DNA of 64,000 nucleotides from Nocardia flavorosea NBRC 108225 (GCF_001613385.1 NZ_BDCG01000009.1:124001-188000); one strand, 5' to 3'; counted from the stretch's first letter, positions 24,011 to 34,631 are shown. Notes: generated by a model not told the origin, from the sequence alone. Made by a program: numbers and translations.

Positions 24011-24193
24011 TCACCGCGCTTGTCCGGCCGCCGGACTCCGGCAGTTTCGCCACCGGCCGGCATCGTGCCGGGCGCGCCGGCCTGCCTTCCACACCGCATA
24101 CCGGCGCGCTTTGCCGACGACGAGGCCGCGGTTGCGCATCTCCACGTAGAGGTCGCCGAGCGGGCAACAACCATGACACCCGGCGGCATCCAC
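24011..24193 (-). CDS. possible small basic cysteine-containing protein
   Basis: A 60-codon frame starting at GTG 24193. It codes for a protein with a CHGCC cluster near residue 6 followed by PLGDLYVEMRNRGLVVGKAR and a strongly basic WKAGRRARHD segment. Third codon positions in the middle part are nearly all G or C, as in real genes of this organism. The ribosome-binding site is poor, and no family is recognised. It could be a small zinc-binding DNA/RNA-binding protein, or a remnant of a longer gene. Confidence is low. Confidence 0.3.
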   Translation of the reverse strand: MDAAGCHGCCPLGDLYVEMRNRGLVVGKARRYAVWKAGRRARHDAGRWRNCRSPAAGQAR

Positions 24194-24261
24194 CCGCGGA
24201 CCCCGCCGGCCGGAACCCGCCGATCGGACGATCCAGCGGAGTCGCCGGCCGTCGGCTCGAG

Positions 24262-24277
24262 TCGAACATACGTTCGC
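24262..24277 (+). promoter_or_regulatory. LexA (SOS) box upstream of the alkB-like gene
   Basis: TCGAACATACGTTCGC matches the actinobacterial LexA consensus TCGAAC-N4-GTTCGA at 11 of 12 defined positions. It ends 8 bp before the predicted -10 element (24286-24291), so bound LexA would block the promoter of the alkB-like gene. Confidence 0.8.
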
Positions 24278-24285
24278 ATATCGGA

Positions 24286-24291
24286 TATGCT
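24286..24291 (+). promoter_or_regulatory. -10 element of a leaderless promoter (alkB-like gene)
   Basis: TATGCT lies six bases before the ATG at 24298, so transcription would begin at or next to the start codon. No ribosome-binding site is present, which supports leaderless translation. Confidence 0.6.
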
Positions 24292-24297
24292 GGCGCC

Positions 24298-24924
24298 ATG
24301 TCGGCACCCTTCCAGGGATCACTGTTCGATGGCTTCGGCGCGATCGAGCTCGAACCGCTCACGAATATCCGCCGCACACGTCTGACCGACGGCGCATGGG
24401 TCGACCTGCGGCCCGGCTGGCTGCGTGGTGCCGACGAACTCTTCGACCGGCTCGCCTCCACTGTCCCGTGGCGCGCGGAGCAACGGCCGATGTACGACCG
24501 CGTGGTCGATGTGCCGAGGCTGCTGTGCTTCTACGGCGAGTCCGCACCCCTGCCCGATCCCGTCCTCGACCGGGCGCGTGATGCGTTGAGCGAGCACTAC
24601 CGCTCCGAACTCGGCGAACCCTTCCGAACCGCTGGACTGTGCTATTACCGCGACGGCCGCGACAGCGTGGCCTGGCACGGCGATACCCTGGGGCGCGGCG
24701 CAGTACAGGACACCATGGTCGCCATCCTGACACTCGGGGCGCCGCGCCCGCTGTTACTCCGGCCCCGCACAGGTGGCCCCGGTCTGCGGTTCCGGCCCGG
24801 GCACGGCGACCTGTTCGTCATGGGCGGCTCGTGCCAGCGCACCTGGGAACATGCGGTACCGAAATCGCGGCGGCCGACCGGGCCGCGGATCAGCATCCAG
24901 TTCCGCCCACGCGGCGTGCGTTGA
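24298..24924 (+). CDS. AlkB-like 2-oxoglutarate/Fe(II)-dependent dioxygenase
   Basis: Member of the AlkB family, which repairs alkylated bases in DNA or RNA by oxidative demethylation. In the 208-residue protein the iron ligands are visible as His127 and Asp129 (AWHGD) and His185 (WEHAVPK), and the 2-oxoglutarate-binding arginines as Arg197 and Arg203 (PRISIQFRPR). The stretch LCYYRDGRDSVAWHGD is the family's substrate/iron region, and LRFRPGHGDLFVMGG the second core strand set. The upstream LexA box and the lack of a leader suggest direct SOS induction. Its last 35 bp overlap tail-to-tail with the next gene on the other strand. Substrate (DNA versus other) is not proven by sequence. Confidence 0.88.
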   Translation: MSAPFQGSLFDGFGAIELEPLTNIRRTRLTDGAWVDLRPGWLRGADELFDRLASTVPWRAEQRPMYDRVVDVPRLLCFYGESAPLPDPVLDRARDALSEHYRSELGEPFRTAGLCYYRDGRDSVAWHGDTLGRGAVQDTMVAILTLGAPRPLLLRPRTGGPGLRFRPGHGDLFVMGGSCQRTWEHAVPKSRRPTGPRISIQFRPRGVR

Positions 24925-25747
24925 TCCTGCTATCTCCCGGCAGCGCGGGCATACCGCGGCGGCGGATTGCCGCGGCGCGGGACCAGAGCAACTCGGCTGC
25001 CTGCGGCGGTGCACCGGCCACACCACACCTCTCCGCCCGGGCCTGCCGGGCCGAAGCGACCATGCGGCGGTACTGCCGGAATATCTGCACTTCCCCGTCG
25101 GCACCTTCATCGAGGTACGTGTAATCCATACCCGCGCAGCTGTCGTCACCCAATCGTGCGATACCGACGGCCCAATCGCGTAACCACTCGCCGGAACCTG
25201 CGAGGACGAGCAAGCGACCGTACCGTTCGACGCGGCATCGGCCGCGAGGCGGCGCCGAATACTCGTCGGCACCTGCGAACATCCTTTCCCGCCACGCCGC
25301 CACTTCGGCCACTGCGGGTTCGAGGCCGAACGTCTGCCACCGCACTGTGCCGTCCGGCCGATCGCGTAGCGGTAGCCGGCGGCTCAATGCCGCAGCGGAT
25401 TTACGCGTGAACACCGTACGGTCGGTGGGCACCAGGACGATCGGATCGGCGGGGGCGCCGTCGAACGGGTTGGGGTCGAGGTGGCGGGTATCGATCACCA
25501 CGAGGGTGCCGGGCCGCCGCTGATACGACAGCCCCCACAGCAACCGGGACAGCACCCGGGCGCCGCGCCAGTCCGACAGGACATGCCACGTGTCATGGAA
25601 ACGGTTGGTGGAGAATCGGAAATCGGTGCCGGGACGCACCGTGATCACGGTGCACACCCGCCCGTCGAGTACCAGCACACGACGATGCAGTTTCAGTCGG
25701 CCCTCGGTGGCCGCGACCCGGCGCGGCCTGCTCTTCCGCGCGGTCAT
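24890..25747 (-). CDS. hypothetical protein of about 285 residues
   Basis: Unrecognised protein. The chosen ATG at 25747 follows GGAGG five bases away; an in-frame start 16 codons earlier has no such site. The N-terminus is basic (TARKSRPRRVAATEGRLKLH). A beta-rich central part follows (VLVLDGRVCTVITVRPG, SYQRRPGTLVVIDTRHLDP, DPIVLVPTDRTVFT), and then a C-terminal part with DYTYLDEGADGEVQIFRQYRRM and many Ala/Arg residues. No signal peptide or membrane helix is seen. The 3' end overlaps the alkB-like gene on the opposite strand by 35 bp. No functional prediction is made. Confidence 0.7.
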   Translation of the reverse strand: MTARKSRPRRVAATEGRLKLHRRVLVLDGRVCTVITVRPGTDFRFSTNRFHDTWHVLSDWRGARVLSRLLWGLSYQRRPGTLVVIDTRHLDPNPFDGAPADPIVLVPTDRTVFTRKSAAALSRRLPLRDRPDGTVRWQTFGLEPAVAEVAAWRERMFAGADEYSAPPRGRCRVERYGRLLVLAGSGEWLRDWAVGIARLGDDSCAGMDYTYLDEGADGEVQIFRQYRRMVASARQARAERCGVAGAPPQAAELLWSRAAAIRRRGMPALPGDSRINARRVGGTGC

Positions 25748-25833
25748 ATCACCTCCGGAGCACCTCGCGTATGCCGCCCAGAAAAGCATGATCACCGCGG
25801 CGCGGCAACGGGATTTCCCTGATGGCCGTGCCG

Positions 25834-26403
25834 TCAGGGAGTTCGCAGCACCGAATCCACCAGCTCCCGGACCGCCGCCGTCAGCCGGTCGGCCTGCCCG
25901 GAACGGGCCAGATCGGGCACGGTCGCACCAGCCAGCGAATCCAGCAGCAACCGGGCGACGATCTCGGCGTCCACATCCGGCCGAGCTTCTTCGAGCAGAG
26001 CCCTGAGGTGCTCATACCAGAACCTGTGCAATTCCTCGGTACGCGGATGCGGGGGCTCGGTCCGCAGGATCGTCATGAGTTCCAGGTTGTCGATCACCAG
26101 CCGGGCCATGGCATCGAGGAACGCGCGCAGCCGGTCGGCCGCGGGGGCCCCGGGGCCGAGCGGCGGCGGACCGTCGGCAACTCGCGCGCGAAGCGTGAAG
26201 GCGCTCTCGGCCACCATCGCGTGCAGTAGCCCGGCCCGATTGCCGAAACGATGGAAGATCGTGCCCTTCCCCACCCCGGCAGCCGCCGCGACCCGGTCCA
26301 TGGTGACCCCTTCGGCGCCGTGTTCGGCGAGCAGCGCGGCGGTGGCATCGAGGATGGCGCGCCGGTTGCGGGCAGCGTCCGCACGTTCCTTTACCGGGGG
26401 CAT
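25834..26403 (-). CDS. TetR-family transcriptional regulator
   Basis: A 189-residue repressor with the N-terminal helix-turn-helix NRRAILDATAALLAEHGAEG, then VTMDRVAAAAGVGKGTIFHRFGNRAGLL, and a helical effector domain. It starts at ATG 26403 with AAGGTGG upstream. It is divergent from a zinc-free alcohol dehydrogenase/quinone reductase gene, and two inverted 18-bp sites lie in the 86-bp space between them. It therefore probably represses itself and that enzyme, with an electrophile or quinone-like inducer as a reasonable guess. Confidence 0.9.
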   Translation of the reverse strand: MPPVKERADAARNRRAILDATAALLAEHGAEGVTMDRVAAAAGVGKGTIFHRFGNRAGLLHAMVAESAFTLRARVADGPPPLGPGAPAADRLRAFLDAMARLVIDNLELMTILRTEPPHPRTEELHRFWYEHLRALLEEARPDVDAEIVARLLLDSLAGATVPDLARSGQADRLTAAVRELVDSVLRTP

Positions 26404-26424
26404 GGCACCACCTTCGTTGACAAG

Positions 26425-26442
26425 TTGACCGCCGGTCCATAT
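26425..26442 (+). promoter_or_regulatory. TetR operator copy 1
   Basis: TTGACCGCCGGTCCATAT. It matches the inverted copy at 26457-26474 at 15 of 18 positions. It lies 22 bp upstream of the tetR start. Confidence 0.7.
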
Positions 26443-26456
26443 CTTGGCAGGGAAAT

Positions 26457-26474
26457 AAATGGACCGTCAGTCAA
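26457..26474 (-). promoter_or_regulatory. TetR operator copy 2 (inverted)
   Basis: On the minus strand it reads TTGACTGACGGTCCATTT. It sits 15 bp before the chosen start of the dehydrogenase gene, so binding would cover that promoter or ribosome entry region. The pair forms a symmetrical control region for both divergent genes. Confidence 0.7.
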
Positions 26475-26489
26475 GTTATGGAGTTTCCG

Positions 26490-27461
26490 ATGCAGGCAAT
26501 CGTAATGACAGGCAGCGGCGGGCCGGAGGTCCTGGTGCCGCGCGAGGTCCCGACACCACAGCCGGGCACCGGGGAAGTACTCATCCGCGCGACAGCGATC
26601 CCGGTCCTTTTCCCCGAGACCCTGCTGCGCTCCGGAGCCTTTCCCATGGTTACGCCCCCGCCGGTGGTATTCGGCCACCAGGTCGCCGGGGAGATCGTCG
26701 ACGTGGGCGCAGAAGTCCCGCACGACCTCGTAGGCCGGCGCGTTGTTGCCGCGACCGCCGGGACGGGATCCTATGCCGAATTCGTCTGCACGCCGGCCGG
26801 GAACACAACGTTCGTTCCGGACGATGTGTCGGCGGACGACGCGGCGGCCACAATGATGAGCGGCTCGATCGCGGTGGCCCTACTGGAAGCGGCAAATCTG
26901 ACCGGCACGGAGACAATCGTCGTAGAAGCCGGCGCCACCGGGGTCGGTAGCTATCTGGTTCAGCTGGTCCGTGAATTCGGCGCGGCACACATCATCGCCA
27001 CCGCGGGCGGCGCCACCAAGACCGCGCACGCCCACACACTGGGAGCCGACCGGGTCATCGACCACCGGGCGGAACGATGGACGGAAACGCTCACCGCGGA
27101 CGCGCCGGGCACCATCGACGTCGTTTTCGATTCCCTCGGCGGCACCGCTGCGGCGGAACTCCTCGGCGCCATGACGCCGGGCTCGGGCCGGATGCTCAGT
27201 TACGGCTGGCTTTCGGGCGCACCCGCACAGGTTTCGGCCACCGACCTGATCCCGAGCGGGCTCACCCTCACCGCCTGCGCGGGCCCCGCCTGGCAACAGC
27301 GGACCGACCGTGCCCGGGCCGGTACCCTCGCGCGGATCCCCGCACTGGCGCCACCGGTCGAGACCGTCTTGCCACTCGCGGCAGCAGCTCGCGGACACGA
27401 ACTCGTGGAATCACGACGCCTGCTGGGCAAGGTCATCCTGCGGCCGGGCGCGACCGCTTGA
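26490..27461 (+). CDS. zinc-free MDR-type alcohol dehydrogenase / quinone oxidoreductase
   Basis: NAD(P)H-dependent oxidoreductase of the medium-chain dehydrogenase family. The N-terminal GroES-like domain includes GTGEVLIRATAIPV, VFGHQVAGEIVDVG and ATAGTGSYAEF. The Rossmann domain has the quinone-reductase form of the nucleotide loop (VVEAGATGVGSYLVQLVREFGA, with ATGVGS) and VDVVFDSLGGTA-type sequence after it. Cysteine ligands of the structural zinc are absent, as in quinone reductases. The ATG at 26490 has GGAG seven bases upstream; an ATG four codons earlier is part of that region. It is divergent from a TetR gene with shared operators. Substrate unknown. Confidence 0.88.
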   Translation: MQAIVMTGSGGPEVLVPREVPTPQPGTGEVLIRATAIPVLFPETLLRSGAFPMVTPPPVVFGHQVAGEIVDVGAEVPHDLVGRRVVAATAGTGSYAEFVCTPAGNTTFVPDDVSADDAAATMMSGSIAVALLEAANLTGTETIVVEAGATGVGSYLVQLVREFGAAHIIATAGGATKTAHAHTLGADRVIDHRAERWTETLTADAPGTIDVVFDSLGGTAAAELLGAMTPGSGRMLSYGWLSGAPAQVSATDLIPSGLTLTACAGPAWQQRTDRARAGTLARIPALAPPVETVLPLAAAARGHELVESRRLLGKVILRPGATA

Positions 27462-27506
27462 TCGCCGGATGGCCGAACCCTCGGCAGTCTCCCCGCCCGG
27501 GCAAGG

Positions 27507-28037
27507 TCAGCGCCGCAGGACGAAGAAGTATGGTTCGGACAGTCCGCGCATATCCATCACGCCGAGCAATGTCTCGTCGTCGACCCGCCGGAAATGGTCG
27601 ATGATCGGCAGATGGTCGTAGACCATGGCAGCACTCACCACACCCCGGTACTCGATATCGCGTAGCCGCGCCGTCGGCTTCCGGGTGCGCAACAGCGGAG
27701 CGAGGGCGCGCAGTCTGTTCCGCACGGGCCGCAACCAGCGTGCCGGGAATTTGCCCGCCAGCGATAACGGAACCCGGCGCGGGTCCACCGCGAACACGGT
27801 GCCGCGTTCATCGGTGAAAAGCAGCGGGTGAACCCGATCGGGGGCGTCGAACTGTTTTCCGTACCAACCGGATTCGGTGAGTGTACCGTCCATCGGATGG
27901 CCGGTGGGCAGTTCGTCGCCACGCCAGCGGCCGGTGGTGACCTCGGCTACCGGGGCCGCCGGCAGGCTGTCGAAGATCTCCCAGGCCTGCGCGACGGTGC
28001 AACCACCGGCCGGCAGGAGGGTGGCTTTCTCGGTCAT
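27507..28037 (-). CDS. GXWXG / DUF4334 domain protein
   Basis: A 176-residue protein with the two-part architecture GXWXG (TTGRWRGDELPTGHP, near residue 40, then LTESGWYGKQF) followed by the DUF4334 part (YRGVVSAAMVYDHLPIIDHFRRVD, DMRGLSEPYFFVLRR). Such proteins are common in actinobacteria and fungi; no biochemical role is established to my knowledge. The ATG at 28037 has GAGGAG eight bases upstream. It converges with the dehydrogenase gene, with 45 bp between them. Confidence 0.85.
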   Translation of the reverse strand: MTEKATLLPAGGCTVAQAWEIFDSLPAAPVAEVTTGRWRGDELPTGHPMDGTLTESGWYGKQFDAPDRVHPLLFTDERGTVFAVDPRRVPLSLAGKFPARWLRPVRNRLRALAPLLRTRKPTARLRDIEYRGVVSAAMVYDHLPIIDHFRRVDDETLLGVMDMRGLSEPYFFVLRR

Positions 28038-28110
28038 CGTCCGCACTCCTCGATATCAGGGACGTTGCGAGAAATAGCCTATCGTTCTCTCATCCCCGGC
28101 CGACGGCCGG

Positions 28111-28368
28111 TCAGCCCGTGATCTCCCATTCGAACACGGTCAGATCAGCGGCGCCGCTGGTGTTCAGCGGATCGGTGAACACCACCGCCTCGGCCTCCGC
28201 GCGCGATTCCGCGAGCACGATGTAGGCGCCGCCGGTGCTGTCGGTGAACGGCCCGCTTTCCTGCAGCATGCCCCGGGTACGGAGATCGCCCAGGAACTGC
28301 CGGTGCGGTTCACCGACGGCCGGGTCGTACGCGGGAGTCCGGATTGCCAGAACCAGATACTTCCGCAC
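28111..28368 (-). CDS. YciI-family protein
   Basis: An 85-residue single-domain protein of the YciI/dimeric ferredoxin-like family: KYLVLAIRTPAYDPAVGEPHRQFLGDLRTRGMLQESGPF, then GGAYIVLAESRAEAEAVVFTDPLNTSG and a final beta strand. Members are small dimeric proteins of mostly unknown function, sometimes hydrolytic. The GTG at 28368 overlaps the end of nusB within a few bases, so it is probably co-transcribed with nusB-efp-pepQ. Confidence 0.85.
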   Translation of the reverse strand: MRKYLVLAIRTPAYDPAVGEPHRQFLGDLRTRGMLQESGPFTDSTGGAYIVLAESRAEAEAVVFTDPLNTSGAADLTVFEWEITG

Positions 28369-28369
28369 G

Positions 28370-28879
28370 TCAGTCGTCCGCTTGCGGTTCGGCCGCCCGC
28401 GTCGCCGAGGCGGCGGCACGGATCTGCGGCGCCACCAGAACCACCTGGCCCAGTACCCCGTTGACGAATCCGGGGGAATCGTCGGTCGACAACTCCTTGG
28501 CCAGCTCTACCGCCTCGTCCACCGCGACGATCGGCGGAACATCGGTGGCGTACAGGAGTTCCCATACGGCCACACGCAGAATCGCCCGGTCCACCGCAGG
28601 CAGCCGGGACAGTGCCCAGTCATGCAGATACGACTCGATGGTGCCGTCGACTCGGTCGAGGTCCTCGGCAATACCGTCGACCAGCGTCCGGGTGTAGGCG
28701 TGCACCGGAGCCACCGCCTGATCCCGGGCCGCGAGCTCGATCCGCTCGTCGGCCAGATCGGACGGATCGATATCGCGGGCTTCGGCCTCGAACAGCAGGT
28801 CCACCGCGCGGCGCCGGGCCTTGTGGCGGGCGCCGAGTTTCTTGTAGGCGGACTTCTTGTCCGCGGGCTGGTCGGCCAC
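28370..28879 (-). CDS. nusB: transcription antitermination protein NusB
   Basis: NusB with NusE (S10) binds boxA of rRNA transcripts and supports antitermination. The 169-residue protein shows the family pattern [23 protein letters not shown], the [16 protein letters not shown] helix and [29 protein letters not shown]. The acidic C-terminal tail is slightly extended, as in other actinobacteria. It follows efp by three bases, the conserved order in Mycobacteriales. Confidence 0.97.
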   Translation of the reverse strand: MADQPADKKSAYKKLGARHKARRRAVDLLFEAEARDIDPSDLADERIELAARDQAVAPVHAYTRTLVDGIAEDLDRVDGTIESYLHDWALSRLPAVDRAILRVAVWELLYATDVPPIVAVDEAVELAKELSTDDSPGFVNGVLGQVVLVAPQIRAAASATRAAEPQADD

Positions 28880-28881
28880 GG

Positions 28882-29445
28882 TCAGGAGTTGACTCGGCCC
28901 AAGTAGCTGCCGTCGCGGGTGTCGATACGGAGTTTGTCACCGGTGTTGATGAACAGCGGCACCTGGACCTCGGCGCCGGTCTCCACGGTGGCCGGTTTGG
29001 TGCCACCGGTGGAGCGGTCGCCCTGCAGGCCGATATCGGTATGGGTGACCTCGAGCTCCGCGGTGACCGGCAGTTCCACGTACAGCGGCGCGCCCTCGTG
29101 CATGGCAACCTGCACGGTCATGTTCTCCAGCAGGAAGCGGGCTTGCTCGCCGATCGTCGGCTCGGCGATGGACAACTGGTCGAAGGTCTCCCCGTCCATG
29201 AAGACGTAATCCGAACCGTCGTGGTAGAGGTAGGTCATATCCCGGCGGTCGACGGTGGCGGTTTCCACCTTCACGCCGGCATTGAAGGTTTTGTCGACGA
29301 TCTTGCCGGACAGCACGTTCTTCAGTTTGGTCCGTACGAAGGCAGGACCTTTGCCCGGCTTGACGTGCTGGAATTCGACGATCTGCTGGAGATTACCGTC
29401 GATCTTCAGCACGAGGCCGTTCTTGAAGTCGCTGGTGTCCGCCAC
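28882..29445 (-). CDS. efp: translation elongation factor P
   Basis: EF-P relieves ribosome stalling at polyproline. The 187-residue protein has three beta-barrel domains: the KOW-like N-terminal domain with the exposed modification-site loop KPGKGPAF (Lys32 at the tip), the central OB domain ([20 protein letters not shown]) and the C-terminal domain ([31 protein letters not shown]). It lies between pepQ and nusB. Normal in all respects. Confidence 0.98.
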   Translation of the reverse strand: MADTSDFKNGLVLKIDGNLQQIVEFQHVKPGKGPAFVRTKLKNVLSGKIVDKTFNAGVKVETATVDRRDMTYLYHDGSDYVFMDGETFDQLSIAEPTIGEQARFLLENMTVQVAMHEGAPLYVELPVTAELEVTHTDIGLQGDRSTGGTKPATVETGAEVQVPLFINTGDKLRIDTRDGSYLGRVNS

Positions 29446-29481
29446 TGTGTTCGGGTCTCCTCGGTTCTCGGGCGACCGGCG

Positions 29482-30618
29482 TCATCCGACGACGGTCAGG
29501 TCTTTGCTGGTGTTGGTGAGCAGTTCGGGGCCCCCTTCGCGCACCACGAGCGTGTCCTCGATCCGGACCCCGCCGCGGCCGGGAAAGTACACACCTGGTT
29601 CGACGGTCACCGCCACGCCAGACAGCAGTGTACCCGTGCCCGTTTTTGCGATGCCGGGTGCTTCGTGGATACGCAGCCCCACCCCGTGCCCCAATCCGTG
29701 CACGAACAACGATCCGTGCCCGGCGGCGGCGATCACCTCCCGGGCGGCGGCGTCCACATCGGCACACGGAATACCGGGGCGCAGCGCTTCCCGGCCGGCG
29801 CGCTGGGCGGCACGTACCAGGTCGTAGACCTCGCGTTGCCAGTCCGCAGGCTCGCCGAGCACGAACGTACGGGTCATATCGGAGTGGTACCCGCCCACGA
29901 CCGCGCCGAAATCGATCTTCACGAAATCACCCCCGGCCAGTACGGCGTCGGTGGGCCGATGGTGCGGAATCGCGGAATTCGCCCCGGCGGCGACGATGGT
30001 CTCGAAGGCGATTCCGGCGGCCCCGCGTTCGAACATGGCCCATTCGAGATCCCGGGCGACCTGGCGTTCGGTGCGTCCCGGGCGCAGCTTGCCCGTCTCC
30101 AGCAGCGCGGCCAGCGCCTCGTCACCGACCGCGCAGGCCGCGCGCAACCGGTCCACTTCGTATTCGTCCTTGACCATGCGCAGTTGCTCGATCAACCCCG
30201 GTGTGGCGACGAAATCGAGTCCGGTACCGAGCTCGACGAGACCACGGTGCTGATCAACGGTGACGATATGGCTTTCGTAGCCCAGTCGGCCGAATTGCCA
30301 TTCCCCGGCCAATTCGGCAACCCGCCGTGCCACCGCGCGAGCGATCTCGGCCCGCAGATCGGGAACCTGCTCGGCCACCTGAGTGTCGTAGCGACCGTCC
30401 GTGGCGATCACGGTGCGATCCTCCGCACCCGCCGCATCCCACGAATGCACCAGCAGCGCGGCATTGGAACCGGTGAAACCCGTCAGATAGCGGATGTTCA
30501 CCAGATCGGTGACCAGGAGGCCGTCGATCTCGTTCTCGACCAGCAGGTTGCGCAGCAGGCCCCGCCGCGCGGCGTAATCGGGCCCCTCCTGGGTGCCACG
30601 ACCGGAATCAGCAGACAT
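29482..30618 (-). CDS. pepQ: Xaa-Pro aminopeptidase/dipeptidase (M24 family)
   Basis: Cytosolic metallopeptidase that removes residues next to proline. The 378-residue protein has the N-terminal creatinase-like domain (GLLVTDLVNIRYLTGFTGSN) and the C-terminal pita-bread domain with all five metal ligands: Asp236 and Asp247 (KIDFGAVVGGYHSDMTR), His311 (HGLGHGVGLRIHE), Glu340 (TVEPGVYFPG) and Glu354 (RIEDTLVV). The ATG at 30618 has no ribosome-binding site, but TACTTT (30625-30630) lies six bases upstream, so the message appears leaderless. It heads the pepQ-efp-nusB-yciI group. Confidence 0.95.
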   Translation of the reverse strand: MSADSGRGTQEGPDYAARRGLLRNLLVENEIDGLLVTDLVNIRYLTGFTGSNAALLVHSWDAAGAEDRTVIATDGRYDTQVAEQVPDLRAEIARAVARRVAELAGEWQFGRLGYESHIVTVDQHRGLVELGTGLDFVATPGLIEQLRMVKDEYEVDRLRAACAVGDEALAALLETGKLRPGRTERQVARDLEWAMFERGAAGIAFETIVAAGANSAIPHHRPTDAVLAGGDFVKIDFGAVVGGYHSDMTRTFVLGEPADWQREVYDLVRAAQRAGREALRPGIPCADVDAAAREVIAAAGHGSLFVHGLGHGVGLRIHEAPGIAKTGTGTLLSGVAVTVEPGVYFPGRGGVRIEDTLVVREGGPELLTNTSKDLTVVG

Positions 30619-30624
30619 GCGACA

Positions 30625-30630
30625 AAAGTA
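30625..30630 (-). promoter_or_regulatory. -10 element of leaderless pepQ promoter
   Basis: TACTTT on the minus strand, six bases before the pepQ ATG. Together with the missing ribosome-binding site this suggests a leaderless transcript for the pepQ-efp-nusB group. Confidence 0.55.
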
Positions 30631-30727
30631 CCGCCGACCCCCACCCGCCACACAGGGCCGGCCGCAGCGAACTCGGCGAACACGATCCGGAAAACACCGT
30701 ATTCACAGTGCGCGGCGGCGGCTCCGG

Positions 30728-30736
30728 TTGTCCACA
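30728..30736 (+). promoter_or_regulatory. DnaA-box-like sequence TTGTCCACA
   Basis: Exact match to the DnaA box preferred in high-GC actinobacteria, in the divergent space between pepQ and the prepilin-type peptidase gene. A single box; role unknown. Confidence 0.3.
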
Positions 30737-30787
30737 GATCACCACGGAGCCGCCTGCCGAGCCGATATCACCGGAATCGTGAACGGT

Positions 30788-31291
30788 GTGACCGTACCTT
30801 TCTTTCTCCTCTTCGCCGGCTGGTGCGGGGTACTGGCAGGCTTCGATATCCGTAGCCGGCGACTGCCGAATCCGCTCACGCTGACGGGCGCATCGGCCGT
30901 ACTGGCATACGCGGCGTCGGCCGGGCAGTTGGGCGCCGCGCTACGCGGTGCGGCGCTGCTGGCGATTCCCTATCTGGTGTTCCATCTACTACGGCCCGCG
31001 GCGCTGGGTGCCGGCGATGTGAAACTTGCGGTGGGGCTGGGCGCCGCTGCCGCTCTCGGTGGCGCGCAGGCCTGGATCTGGTCGGCTCTCGCGGCACCGC
31101 TGCTCACTGCCGCGGTCGCGATCGGACTGCTGATCGGGCAGCACCTCGGCCCGCACCTGCTCCCCGAGATCCGGACGTCGGGCCGGCCGCATGTCCCGGC
31201 ACGTGCGCGCTCTCCCGGCGACCCGATCGCCGCCGTACCGCACGGGCCCTCCATGTGCGCCGCGACACTTCTGGGCCTGGCCCTGTGGTGA
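30788..31291 (+). CDS. A24-family prepilin-type peptidase (short form)
   Basis: Membrane aspartyl protease that cleaves type IV pilin-like leader peptides. The 167-residue protein has about six hydrophobic segments and both catalytic aspartates: Asp20 in FDIRSRRLPN and Asp77 in GAGDVKL (GxGD motif). It lacks the N-terminal methyltransferase domain of full-length enzymes, as usual for actinobacterial versions. GTG at 30788 or GTG at 30779 may be the start; neither has a strong ribosome-binding site. A related gene lies near aroE in M. tuberculosis. No pilin or tad genes are in this window. Confidence 0.85.
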   Translation: MTVPFFLLFAGWCGVLAGFDIRSRRLPNPLTLTGASAVLAYAASAGQLGAALRGAALLAIPYLVFHLLRPAALGAGDVKLAVGLGAAAALGGAQAWIWSALAAPLLTAAVAIGLLIGQHLGPHLLPEIRTSGRPHVPARARSPGDPIAAVPHGPSMCAATLLGLALW

Positions 31292-31387
31292 TCCCCCGGC
31301 AACCCGATACGGCCACGCGCGGCAGGCCCGATGAGCACCGCCGACCGGCTGCCCCGGGCCCGGCGCCGACATGGGAAGATGGTCGGC

Positions 31388-32604
31388 GTGCTGCGCTGGA
31401 TAACTGCTGGAGAATCCCACGGACCCGCTCTCGTCGCCCTTCTGGAAGGAATGGTCGCCGGAGTCGAGGTGACCTCGACGGAGATCTCCGCACAGCTGGC
31501 GCGCCGCCGGCTCGGTTACGGTCGCGGCGCCCGGATGAAGTTCGAGGCCGACAAGGTCACCGTGATCGGCGGCGTCCGGCACGGACGCACCATGGGCGGA
31601 CCGGTAGCGATCGAGGTCGCGAATTCGGAATGGCCCAAGTGGACCACGGTGATGTCGGCCGACCCGGTGGACGAGGCCGAACTCGCCGATCTCGCCCGCA
31701 ACGCCCCGCTGACCCGGCCACGCCCCGGCCACGCCGACTATTCGGGAATGCTGAAATACGGTTTCGAGGACGCCCGTCCGGTGCTGGAACGGGCGAGTGC
31801 CCGGGAAACCGCGGCCCGGGTCGCGGCCGGCACGGTGGCGCGGGCCTTCCTGCGCCAGGCGCTCGGGGTCGAGGTGATCTCGCATGTGGTCGCCATCGGC
31901 ACCGCGGCCAACACCACCGGTGTGGTACCCACCGCGGCCGATCTGGCCGCAATCGACGAAAGCCCGGTGCGCGCCGCCGATACCGCGGCCGAGGCGGCCA
32001 TGATCGCCGAGATCGAGGCGGCGAAGAAGGACGGCGACACCCTGGGCGGTGTCGTCGAGGTGGTCGTCGACGGGCTGCCGATCGGCTTGGGTTCGTTCAC
32101 CAGCGGAGAGAATCGGCTGGATTCGCGACTCGCGGCCGCACTCATGGGCATCCAGGCGATCAAGGGTGTCGAGGTCGGCGACGGTTTCGAGACGGCGCGC
32201 CGGCGGGGCAGCCGAGCCCACGACGAGATGCGGCCGGGCCCTGACGGTGTCCTGCGCTCGACCAACCGCGCGGGTGGCCTCGAGGGCGGGATGACCAATG
32301 GCGAGGCGCTGCGGGTACGGGCGGCGATGAAACCCATCTCCACCGTGCCGCGTGCCCTGTCCACCGTCGATATGGCCACCGGCGCGGAGGCTTCCGCGAT
32401 CCATCAGCGCTCCGATGTCTGCGCGGTTCCGGCGGCCGGGGTCGTGGCCGAATCCATGGTCGCGCTGGTGGTGGCCCAGGCGGTGCTGGAGAAGTTCGGT
32501 GGCGATTCGATCGCCGAAACGGTGAGCAACCTCGACGGCTACGTGAAGCGGATCAGCGCTCGCCCGCATCTGACCCCGGGCGAACACGTCGCCGACCCGG
32601 CGTA

Positions 32605-32605
<1 letters not shown>
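31388..32605 (+). CDS. aroC: chorismate synthase
   Basis: Final step of the shikimate pathway: converts 5-enolpyruvylshikimate 3-phosphate to chorismate with reduced FMN. The 405-residue protein shows [38 protein letters not shown], the [14 protein letters not shown] and [14 protein letters not shown] signatures, and the late [25 protein letters not shown] at 31388 is chosen since mycobacterial AroC begins in the same place; an ATG three codons earlier is possible. Its TAA stop overlaps the aroK start (TAATG). Confidence 0.97.

Positions 32606-34631
<2,026 letters not shown>

Larger units (their letters stand above)
23941..24297. other. gap between tetR and the alkB-like gene
   Basis: These 357 bp contain the LexA box and leaderless promoter of the downstream alkB-like gene at the right end. 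A possible small cysteine-containing ORF runs on the minus strand (24011-24193). No terminator for the tetR gene was recognised. Confidence 0.5.

Noticed and set aside
28612..30855. 747-codon open frame on the plus strand
   Set aside because: Antisense to nusB, efp and pepQ, all securely identified.
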